The position numbers were made by a program, and so were the translations under genes. Below are positions 46,109-62,864 of a stretch of 64,000 nucleotides of DNA, piece after piece (position 1 is the first letter of the stretch; each line of letters opens with the position of its first letter). The stretch is from Dysidea avara (Eukaryota > Porifera > Demospongiae > Dictyoceratida > Dysideidae): assembly GCF_963678975.1 (NCBI RefSeq), contig NC_089276.1:26183555-26247554 (forward strand), given 5' to 3'. The notes below the pieces were generated by a model. It was not told the DNA's origin. It searched no databases and worked only from the letters and a program-made list of their open reading frames with translations.

Positions 46109-46572
46109 AAAAATGAAGTAGGGTTCCAGTAATAAAACAATCTGAGATGATGGTAGCTATATATGAGAGAAACTCCTTACTTGATTAATAAATCCCTTTA
46201 AGACCTGAATTGTTCCAGTGAAAAAACATGTTTTTTTTTGTGGTGTTTGTGGATATAGCTTTGTATCTCCCAAATCGCCTATCCCTGTTCCAATTGCCCT
46301 TTATAACATCGATATACATACCTTGGCCCAGGTCTTTGACGATTAACCAGCCCATCAGCCGACCAGAGCAATCCTTGCACTCCCAGACTCTTCTTTTTTT
46401 CACAAAGCGACGCGTATTTTCACTCTTTCTTCTCCGCGCTCATATCTTGGAAACGGTTAGTTCCAGCAACAAAAACTAACCGCCATCTTGTTGAGTATGA
46501 CATGGTGAATCCGTTGAGATTTTCCTTTATAGCTACATGTACCATCATCTCGTTTCACTACTTCATTTTTAA
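46109..46572. repeat. Family B MITE, long copy
   Basis: The left end is AAAATGAAGTAGGGTTCCAG with GATGATGGTAGCTA, and the right end ACCATCATCTCGTTTCACTA with CTTCATTTTT inverted. The interior, about 350 bp, is unrelated to other copies. The stretch 46573-47424 has no supported exon, although the CARD/DED gene must be spliced across it. Confidence 0.7.
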
Positions 46573-47424
46573 ATTACAGTAATAATAATTTATTTCACTG
46601 TACTAGATTAATCAATTGTAAGCTACAAGTGAAGCAGCCTATGGAGTTGGGATTTGTCTCCATGCATTCTCCATGAACTCAAGAATAATTCATAAAGGTA
46701 TAGTTTTGGTCTACATATACTCATGCTTGGGAGTAAGAATGCTATTCAAACTCAGAAACAGCAACAACGTTACATTATACCACAACGTAAGCACATGTAA
46801 CTCATGTCAGCTTCTTTGTGTATAGAAATAACACAATGATATTCTTACTCTCCATGAACAGGCAATACAATAGTTATACAGGGTATGAGTTATTATTGTT
46901 TTATTGTTCATTGAAGTGAATAAACTGCACATAAATCATCTGTAGCACCCATTTTTTATCCAATGCACCAAACAGTGGATCCGAACAGCTCTGTTCTAAA
47001 GTTGACAAAAATCAGTTCAGCAGATTTGGGTGAAGCCATTGATTATATACACCAATTACTCCAATAAAAAATATTTACAAAATACTGTTACAGTAATAGA
47101 GAACAGTCACTACTACATAAAATTATACTACTGTTAGCATTCGAATTACTACACAGATTAGTAAAGATACACCACTGTATCGCAAAGAATTACATAAATT
47201 AGTCAGGTTTTTGCTCAGCAGGTCACAATTAATTTTTATTTCCACAATTAAAACGAATGTGCAAATTCATTTAGGTGACATGTGATGGAAACATAAGTTT
47301 TTGTGCAGTGTTGCATGGTATTACCAATCCATTCTGTGCCCTACTACCAATGGTCAACACTTTAGCACTTCCATTACCAAACGTAAATACAAAATAAGGT
47401 ATACAATACACACTGTACACTTAC

Positions 47425-48399
47425 CTCAGCTGGTAAAAAGTCATCATGTTGTTGTTGTGAGACCTGTTTCATTTCTTTCAGGTTTACTATCCCCTCAACA
47501 CGAAATTTAGTAGGGATTGCTTTAAACTGCTTCAGTAGCTTTGTACTATTTTCTTTCGATGTTTGCCATATCAGATTACGTGTATCAGCCTCACACCCTT
47601 GGAAGGTTATGTCTGTGTATTTCAGCAGCTGTGAGCTCTGACGCATGGTGTTCTTAATTTCTCGCACCCTACTAATGGATATCTCTTGTATTGGCTGTTG
47701 CGAAACCTCGCTTGACAGGATTGTATACCCACTAGGCGGCTCCATTGTTAGTGGAGATGGTAGCATCCGGCAGTGTCTAATATAGCTCTCAACGGTGTGT
47801 GCAATTTCGTGACATCTCAAGGTAGTAGCAATTGCAATCAGTATTTCGCAATCATTATTATTAAGATGCCTGCTCCTTTCCAACACTTTAATGAGAGTCG
47901 TGTAGTCAGTGATGCAGTCAATTGCTGGTACAGACATTGATGTAATTCGCTGCAAACAAAATTTGATCTGGTCAATTGCAATATTTCTAGCTTTTAGTTG
48001 TTCTAGCACTCGTGATAACATTCCATTGTAATCAATACTAGCTTGGTCGAATTTCCTATCATCAGGAGAATCTTGTGTAATTTCGTCAGCTAGTAACATC
48101 AGGATAGTATCGTTCCCGGTGTCCGGGGCTTCATTCTGGCACTGTTGGAGGGCTTCAGCGAATTCTACAAATGCGTCGGGTCCTTTACGCCGAGCTATCG
48201 CCACAACTTGCTCGATTTTATCACAAAGCCGAGTTTCCTCTCGCAGAACTCTGGCTAGTTGAGATTGTGTCACCAACTTTCTCCTAACGAGAAATTTCCC
48301 CAGCAACTCCAAATTCAAATACAGTTTAAAATCTATCATAAACTTATCGAACAGTGCATCGTGAAACGTTCGCTTCGGCGGCTCATCTCTACTCGCCAT
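47425..48399 (-). CDS. First exon with CARD and DED-like domains
   Basis: The ATG at 48399 opens a 975-nt exon (325 codons). The reading ends FLPAE at a perfect donor (GAG|GTAAGT at 47424). The ORF continuing past the donor is read-through. Residues about 30-90 form a CARD, with ELLGKFLVRRKLVTQSQLARV and VVAIARRKGPDAFVEFAEAL. Residues about 125-215 have a DED-like pattern, with MLSRVLEQLKARNIAIDQIKF, LIKVLERSRHLNNND and HTVESYIRHC. The remaining 100 residues have no recognised fold. CARD and DED modules build cell-death and inflammatory complexes. The exon ends in phase 0. The next minus-strand exon I can support is the RING-TRAF-MATH exon at 38058, which also begins in phase 0. Confidence 0.82.
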
Positions 48400-48479
48400 T
48401 TTTGTTGACTGAGCGTTTTCTAGAGAAAGGTCACTCGAAAAAATACCCTATAGTTACCTCAGTGTGGTGGTAAAAAAAA

Positions 48480-48602
48480 AATGGTTAGATGCCGCAAAGT
48501 AAGCGGCAATGCCTTAACCATGTGTTGTAGGTTATAAGCCGAAGCTTATCTCGTCCTTATCGAGGGAGTTGCTAACCGTCTCTCCTTTTCTACAACACAA
48601 CC
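48480..48602 (-). other. Compact multi-hairpin element upstream of the CARD gene
   Basis: Several stems lie within about 120 bp. An outer GTGTTGTAG/CTACAACAC stem encloses ATAAGC-CGAA-GCTTAT and CTCG-TCCTTA-TCGAG. Next to it GGTTAG-ATGCCGC pairs with GCGGCAAT-CTTAACC. Read on the minus strand it ends in a T run, as at a Pol III stop. It may be a tiny transposon or a structured RNA; no known RNA family fits. Confidence 0.4.
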
Positions 48603-48868
48603 AGTAATGGTAAGGAAAATGTATTTATAATCTTACTTTACTTCACAATATTCGATAGTGGGTTTTAATTTTTAATCAACTTGTAAGCACTAATACTATA
48701 CTTACTGAAAACACAAGCACTTACCAATCATGGTCTAAAATGTGGTTGCAAAAAAGGTGATTGCCCTGTACTGGAGTACTACTGTCTGTTAATGGTAAAC
48801 ATTTAAAATACAAGTGTTTTATTGATCAATATTGTATGAATACTACAAACATATTTATACACAATTTA

Positions 48869-55015
<6,147 letters not shown>

Positions 55016-55164
55016 AGCGCCTACCAAAATAATTAATGGTATTACGGTAATTTTACCATTTTGGAGGCGCTTATAAATTTGATGAGATATCGGTTAAAAA
55101 CGTGTAGTGGCTATTCGATAGACTGGAATACACTTTACAACTGTTGCATCGCTTAACTGCCAAA
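55016..55164. promoter_or_regulatory. Bidirectional promoter between FDX2 and the Cache gene
   Basis: The two start codons face away from each other across 149 bp, so both core promoters must lie here or overlap the 5' UTRs. 55017-55070 is an imperfect palindrome: GCGCCTACCAAAAT on the left mirrors ATTTTGGAGGCGC on the right, with ATGGTATTACGGTAATTTTA between. A TTATAAAT box-like stretch follows at about 55071. Confidence 0.6.
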
Positions 55165-55952
55165 ATGAGATGGAAAGCGATTGTATCTTGCTTGCTATTA
55201 TTGTTGTGTACTGATCATCGAGCTATCGCTCAGAGAGGCATAGCTAATGTTTCGATGTCGCAGTTAGCACAGACTTTATCTATGGAGTTTTCTACTATTA
55301 TTAGGAGCGGAATTGGAGCTGACCAGCTAGTGGTAAGCTGTGCATACTCGTTATACACCAGGCTAGATAGCTTTAACTACCGAATGTTAAGTGGTTTGGT
55401 GTGAGCTGATATTTACATTCAGTAACTAGTGGCTGCATGTTTTGTGGAGGATAATGGAAGCGTGTTTTTGTGTGAACACGTTTCACTCCCGGCACAGGTG
55501 TTGATTGATGTTCTGTTTGCGTGTATGATTCTGTTAATGTGATATGAGTAATTAAATGGGTGCTCATTTTGTCATGTTAAATATTTATCATACTTTCATC
55601 CTTTGATCTTATAGCAAGCATTTGAGGGACCATCAATCTTCGGTGGTCATGAGACTGCGACAGATGGAGATGTTGAGAGTTGGGTAAGAAAAGTTCATAC
55701 AGATAATTAGTTAATTCATGACCTGACCAGCTAGCTAGCCACAATTAAAATCATTAATATGTTATACCACAGATTAACCAAGCCAATGCACAGCAGTTTC
55801 ATGATAGCATTATTGAAGTGTTTGATATTGCGTTCAGTCAGGATAGCACTGAAGTGGACAGTTCCATAATGTTCCCTGAAGATTTCTCTGAAGAGTGCTG
55901 TGATATCACAAACTTTGCTCAGATAGAGTAAATTCCTTTGTTGTATACTGCA

Positions 55953-56024
<72 letters not shown>

Positions 56025-59000
56025 TATTGTTATAAGATAAAGGCCACACATTCTGCTATATGGTTAAATGTTATCAATATTTGTATGTATTTATGTTGGA
56101 TTCAGACCTTCGAGAAAACAATTTTACATAAACTTGTAGGTGCTAGATGTTGCCGACAAATTGTCGGTAACCATATAGTATTAATGTCATTGATAAACAA
56201 CTCTGTATAGAGTGGGTGAAGTGTAATTCCTTGCTAATGCCAATGTCATTAATCGATTACATGTATATACCAAATACATCCAGTAAAGCCAAATAGTATA
56301 ATTTGTGAATGGTGTTGGATTGCTGTTGTAAATTGATCATCATCTGATCAGTATCAAAGTGTCGAGGATGTGTCAAGTGTTTATACATTTTTTGCTGTCA
56401 ATTTGGTCACTATTATGTCTGATTGAGTTTTCAAAAATCTGTTAAGGAATGTCCACATTCCATAGTTTCAGTCATAGCAGATGAGCTCTTGGCACTGTAC
56501 TTACACTGCTAGTAGAAAACTGACGAGGCACTTAATTGTGTTGATACCAGTTTGTACAATACTTTTAAAGACAACTGTGACTAGTGGATTCAAGTATATA
56601 AGCATATTCATACTTCTGTAAGAGTTGTTTGATCATTGAATGAGACTACACAGTATATTTGCTGTGCAGTGTACCCTGTGTTTTTTAAAAATATCCATTG
56701 GTGTATGTCAATTTGTTAGAGTTAATAGACTTAGTGATGGATGATAATTGTATTGTAAAGTACACTAAGATTGTTTGTTAAACTTGGTCCATCCTTTTCT
56801 CTTTTTTTTTGTAGCAAATGTTGCCACCAGTGTCAGAGTCAATCAGACAGTGTTAAGACCTACCTGACAAATGTTGGTGGTGTTCTTACGAAAAATGTTA
56901 CTAATTTGTTAGCTCAATTTGGGGTTCAAGTGAGATTTGAGTTCGCCCATCAATCTGGTGCACTAATAGAAATTCCAGCAATCAACATAGGTGCTGTAGG
57001 AAATTGTGTAACAAGGAACCCCACCACAGAGTAAGTACCTAACTTGTTGACAAAAGGACACAGCCATACACTTATGTATCTGCACTGCAGTCATTGTAGC
57101 CAGTTTTCTTTAACTTAATTTCAACTGATTACACTTCCACCTCTATAAGACATGTTATGGGATCTCATGTTGTTTTAGTATATAGAGTTACCTTATGGTG
57201 TGGTACATGTGGTTTATTGTGTAGCTTATTGGAAGGCTGTGAAAAAGTTTTTATTCAACTAATCAGTCTATCACCAGCCTACTGAAGTCACAGCTTAGTA
57301 AGCAAAATCAACTGATTAATTCACCACTGGGAATCCTTATACATTAAAGTATTACTGCTCCATTAGCTTATACTGGCTGGAAAAGATGGCCTGTTGGTGA
57401 TGATTTCAGGGTCAATAGTGATAAGGCTGTTAGGTACATGTACTATGGAAACAACCACTAAATTAGTGCTAGTAGTTTATTACATTATCCCTCCCTTATA
57501 GGAACTGGTATACAGTGACTTTGACATCTGGAGCAGTCATGCAGTCTGATAGGGTTGCTGGAAAAGGTAATGAATTATTAATGTACACCATCTGCTGGTG
57601 GTTGTGGTCTGTATCTTAATGTAATGACATTGTTGGCTATTTGATAACACGATAGCTGGGCTTAACCAGTATACCATAATCTCGTTTTATCTAATCTGTT
57701 TGAAAATGATTACTTAAGTAATTTTTAGTTGCCTCAAAATTATGTAATGTAATTAGGAGAGGGCTTTAGCTTAGTGTTTAAGGCTTGTTTTACACATACA
57801 TGTACAGAAACACTGTACATAGTGATGTGAATGCACTACCACACAAACATGCCACTTACGTGCATACACAGTGTGTGTGTCAGACTAGCTACTAATAGCA
57901 ATTTGTTTCACTGTAGATGCTCTAGTCATTTCCAGAGCTAGTAGCAAAGATGGCAGTGTTGTGGTTGCAAGAGCTACCATCTTCATGGTTGAATTATTCA
58001 AATATCTCAATGAAAAACTAGAGGATCGGCCATCATCTTACTGGTTTGCCATAAACACTCAAGGTGAATATATTTGTTAAAACCTGACTGTTTTGTTAGG
58101 GAAGCTACACAAACTAGTACTACTTCATACATCTTGTGGTCTTGAATTGAACACTAAGACTTTTTTTAACCATACAAATTATAAATGTATAATGCATCTC
58201 AGATTCCCTTGCACACCTTTTTTTCAGTTGCCCCTGCTTGATTTTACCAAGAAACAATCCTGCAGTATCTGTATATCTTGTGAATGTGATGAAAAGGTTT
58301 TCCTATATTATAAAACTTTGCATGGGCGAGATCAAAGGAAAAAGTGTACTCTAAATTTCATAAAGTACACTCTCAGCCGGCCAACAGTGCTTCATGACCA
58401 CAAAAAGTGCTTTATTCGTTCAATAAAGCACTCTTTGTGGGCAATAAAGCACAGTTGCCTACGTGCATTAGTGCAGGCTAATAGCCTGCGGTGCTCGCGT
58501 CAGTACGACTAATCACCCACGCCGGTGAAGGCTGATAGACTCGCCACGCTGAGTGATCAATCACCCTAGCCAATACGAGTTTTACCACTGGATTGCTTTT
58601 ATAGACATACCTAAATGCTTCGATGATGGGTGGGAGAAGGTAATGTTGCTGTTACGTTTGTTGATGTAAACAGACAAGCCCTGGAGATATCACGGAATGA
58701 TTTCACTGTGACTCACAATAGAATTGATTGTGGGTTGCGAGCAAAACCTGCCAAAATGTGCGATGAACGTCTACCATGCCAAACTATGGTGAAATACGTG
58801 TGAGTTACTTTGTTAAACTAGTTCGTGTGCGTTCAGGCTGCTAATAGTTCATGCAATGCGTGTTAGTTACGAGTCCTAGTGTATGGTGAAGCTACATGAC
58901 TAGAAAGTTCCATAAATCATTTAAAACATAGCCGCGAGTGCTATATGAAAAATAAAGTGCGAGGCGCGCGGCCGAGATGCTAATAAAGCACGAGGCAAAC

Positions 59001-61451
59001 ATGGGCAAATGATCTCACTTGATGATACATGACTACCCTGTTAGCATGTTTTTCACATGGTGTCTGCACTTTCACAGTGACCCCACTTGTTGGAGTTGTT
59101 CACTTGTAGTGTAGTGAAGAAGAGAGAAAACTGCATAGAGGAAAAATGCGTTGCAGTGCAACTTTTTCCCAGAGCAAACCAGTGTTGAACCTACCTTATA
59201 ATATAGTTTGTGCATGTACCAATGAATGTTAGCCTGGAATGCTATAGCTGGATTGGTAATATACAACATATTGTGTAGCTACTGAGCCACTTTTCTTATC
59301 ATGGTTGACTGCTCATTTATATCATTCTTGTACCCTAGTCTGCATTTGGGCATGGTCGTGTAGCTGCAGATGTTATGTGAATAGTTTTGTTTTATTTTTG
59401 GTGATAATTGTATAAATGGCTGAGCATACATACACTATATGGCTAATACCAATGTCACCTATAATGATGTTGGGTACAAAACTTTAGAAGTTTACATTTT
59501 ACCAATGAACATAATGGAAAAATAGATTCTTTGGCTGTTGTTATCACAACCCTTGCTAGTAAACAAAGTACAAGCTGACCACTAATAATTTGAGTCTGTA
59601 CCATATGAATATGGTAAAGTTATTACTGCTTTGCCTTATTTTGAATTTCAGAAGATATATTCTACCATCCACACCAACCTATTGATGATAGACTGACAAT
59701 TCGTCAACTTGAACAAGATGTAGTGTTTAATAGTGTCCGTATGGCCATGACCAGGTATTCCATTATAATGTGTGTAGGTAATCAATACAGAAGTTTGTAC
59801 CACTCATTATTGCGTTTTTATTGTATGATGGTGTCACTTCAGGTTGGATTCTGGAGCAGATAGTGGATCAAAGACGCACCTATTATCACTGGGTCCTACT
59901 GTAGCTCATGGATATAATCAAAGAGTCCTTCAGTCTACATACATATACCGACCTATTATAAGAGATGAGACGGTTAGTTCTACTATAGCCTATTTGTGTA
60001 TAGGATTGATTAAATGTGTTGAATATCAATGATCCTTATGTGCACACTAGTCAGAGCCAAGATGTCTTGTCATGTAGAGATGTCATAGCAAGAAATGTCT
60101 TATCATAAATAGTCTGATATTTAATCCTCGGTATTACAGAATCTCAAAATGCTGTCTTTCCTTTCTTATGATTCTATCGTCATTGTATTGTTTACTTCTA
60201 CCAGCTGCTTGTACTCAGTCTCCTTCTCCATGGCCAGTCTACATGATGTATTTTGTAATTTAAACTTTTTCGTTTGTGTGCTTTAGCAGTCTTGAGTATT
60301 TAATACCCATGGCATACCATAGCGATGTAGCAAATGTAACAGTAAAAATGTACTGGTCTTTTGTTTTGCAGGGTAATCTGTCTGTTTGTGTGATACTGGC
60401 TGAAGAAGATCGTAATGTATCATACATTGTTGCTACCAATCCTGAAAGTAATATCATACCAATATAACTACAGTGTTGTCATGGTGAACCTTTTGTAGAT
60501 ATCTTAGGGACAGATACTAGCAGGGAGCCATTTTATCACTGTAGTTTTGCGACTGGTGCTACTAACCATGAGGCATGTTCCTACTATTGCCAATTTGCCT
60601 CACGTGGTATGTACGCTGTGTGTATGTAGTGGTGTATTTAGTGTTTGGTTTGTAGATGCGTTGTCTGCTTACCTGACTAATCCAAGTGTTCCACCTAATG
60701 ATGATTCTGATGTCACTGCTAGTGTGAATTTGTATCTTGGAGGTGGGAGTAGGCCACAATGGGTGCAGGTAATTAAATTGTTTAGTTTAATAGGTTGTAT
60801 TGTGTGTACTACAGTAGTGCATTGAGTCCTGGACTTATGATGTTCCATATTCCCTGTATGCACAGTTTTTCCTTGTATTACAGTTGTATGATGTTTGCTA
60901 GACTGCTGTTAAATAGTATACTTTTTTAACAATGACCCTTTTGATGTTGTTGGTAGCATCTTTCACTAATCAGCTGGTGTTGTTTTTTACTTATTTCACA
61001 GATGGGTGTTGCGACAGAAGCAGCAAGGGCATCAGTGCTGCTAAACTCAGTTTGGTTGAGCAATAATAATGATATCAATGAGGCGGTGTCATGGAGATAT
61101 GTTGCCTTCCCTTCTGGTTTACTGCTTCATCATCCTGCTGTGAAGTCTGATCAAAATCTCAGGCTTGAACATTTACCATGGTATGATGTTTGTGTGTATA
61201 TGTGTTTGTATGTGCAAGTGCCAGCTCTTTGTGTTTCACTTAGTGGGTAAAAGTTTTTGGGTGCCCACAAGTTACTAGTCCTGTCCCAAGAGGATCTGCC
61301 TGCACTGACTCACAGCACCTGAGTAGTGCATAGGTTTCCCAGTGATGGTTCACTGGGAAGGCTATGCTAGTGGTAATGAAGGCTTTGCTTCTTTTTTTTT
61401 TGTAACATGTGTTTGTGTGTATCTCTCTGTGTGTAGTGCATGTGTGCGTGT

Positions 61452-61518
<67 letters not shown>

Positions 61519-62864
61519 CGTGTGTGTGTGTGCGTGTGTAGATGTGACATGGTGTACATGTACAGTGGTATGTACAATATACACTGATCTACAGGTATAA
61601 CAGAGCACTAGCTCATCCTGGTCTTATAACATTATCACCAGCCACTCCTGATATTCGTGGCAGTGGATTGATATATTCAGTCAGTAAGGCCATTTACCGG
61701 CCTACCTCGGATGGGTTAGTAGTATCTTGTACCATTTGTTGCTGTATATTGTCTCTATTGTTCTACAGAAACATTGCTAACCGTGTTGGGGGACCACCTT
61801 TGGCAGTGATCGCTGGTGATCTGTCATTGGCTTCACTTCATACATTCATCAATACCATGGAACCATTGTGTGCTGAAAGAGATTACAAGTATATTTTCTA
61901 CATATCAATCAATAAATAATTATGTGATTGTTCGTAGTTGTTTTCTGATGGACTCTGCTGGTATATTAATATACCATCCAAGATTTCTATCGGAGATTCC
62001 CAGAGAACCTGTTCATATTGGATTCTATGTAAGTATTATCCGGTACCAGTTGTTGTGATTTGTGGTGACTGTTTGTAGCACCGGCGATTTTATAATGACT
62101 TAATATTGGAACCATTGTTGGTAAAAAAGAACAGATGTAATGACTACACTAAAACAGTCAATGTAACAGAAAGAAGTTTTACAATGGTAAGTAACTTGGT
62201 ATGGTAACATGTAGATGTAAATATACTCCAATAGAGCAGTCTTATCTTGTTAGCTGAATTATATGCCTGCATTATAAATGTACTTGAAACTTATGCTCTT
62301 TACTTTGACATAAGCTTTGTGTGCTTGTGGATTGTTCCACTTACACACATGATCTATTCGATAACAGGAGCTTTAAACCTTATGTCGATAAGCACTATTC
62401 ACATTGCTAGGTAACTATGTAATCTAATGAACTACTACTGACATAATTTTAGGATACCGTATTAAGTATGTGTAGTTAGTTATACAGCTGTTGTTCTTTG
62501 TGTTTGCAGTTTAGTGTGACATTCACTGCTGTGCTGGAACAGTTGACAAGTTGTCTTAACTACCAATTTACTCTAGTACCAGGCACCAATGTGTACTTCG
62601 CCATTACACATGGACCTAGGTGTGATCCATTCTTCTGCTTGTGTCGTCCTTCACCAGTAAGTGTGTATGTGAAATGTGTGTGTGTGTGTGCGTACGTGCA
62701 TGCATGCGTGTATGTGTGTACGTACTAGTATCACAAAGTTCATAATTAATGTTTGATGTCTTTTGTAGCTCTTGGACTGTACCTCTTGTCCTAATAACCG
62801 GATATCATCTACACAGTGTGAATGTCCATGTTCCTGTCAACTATTTCCAGATAGAGCTGTGTAA
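55165..62864 (+). CDS. Double-Cache protein, alpha2-delta/CACHD1-like, without VWA domain
   Basis: Eighteen phase-consistent exons: 55165-55332, 55615-55683, 55773-55927, 56815-57030, 57502-57566, 57917-58063, 59652-59754, 59843-59972, 60372-60447, 60499-60606, 60656-60768, 61002-61180, 61595-61714, 61769-61888, 61938-62028, 62079-62186, 62510-62656, 62769-62864. They give 736 aa. A signal peptide (IVSCLLLLLC, cut near AIAQ) starts the protein. Two Cache-like modules follow. The first spans exons 5-9: NWYTVTLTSGAVM, DGSVVVARATIFM, FAINTQEDIFYHP. The second spans exons 12-15: YNRALAHPGLITLSPATP, GPPLAVIAGDLSL, DSAGILIYHP. A Cys-rich end (CDPFFCLC, CECPCSC) matches the alpha2-delta C-terminal style. 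No VWA or MIDAS DxSxS motif is seen. Alpha2-delta proteins sit extracellularly and modulate channels, while Cache domains bind small ligands; the role here is unknown. The last exon also has a good GTAAGA donor at 62861, so a further exon outside the window is possible. Confidence 0.82.
55953..56021. repeat. (CA)n microsatellite
   Basis: A run of about 34 CA units lies in the intron after exon 3 of the Cache gene, 25 bp past the donor. The derived ORFs are artefacts. Confidence 0.95.
58340..58990. repeat. Intron repeat with AAAGTGCTTTATT hairpins
   Basis: A perfect hairpin AAAGTGCTTTATTCG/CAATAAAGCACTCTTT sits at about 58403-58436. More CACTTTATT/AATAAAGCAC copies and GC-rich parts extend to about 58990 (AATAAAGTGCGAGGCG). 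The weakly related TGCACTCCCTGCGG block is at 17160-17280. It lies within the 1.6-kb intron between Cache exons 6 and 7, which join in phase without any extra exon. Confidence 0.65.
61452..61548. repeat. (TG)n microsatellite
   Basis: A TG run with a few TGCG interruptions lies in the intron between Cache exons 12 and 13. It ends about 50 bp before the exon 13 acceptor. Confidence 0.93.

Noticed and set aside
46185-46479. Minus- and plus-strand frames of 72-83 aa
   Set aside because: Both lie within the long family B MITE and have no motif.
48480-48602. tRNA or 5S rRNA gene
   Set aside because: No cloverleaf with a TTCGA loop and no 5S internal control region could be fitted; only hairpins are evident.
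58093-58512. 139-aa frame in the Cache gene intron
   Set aside because: It runs through the AAAGTGCTTTATT hairpin repeat, and flanking exons join in phase without it.
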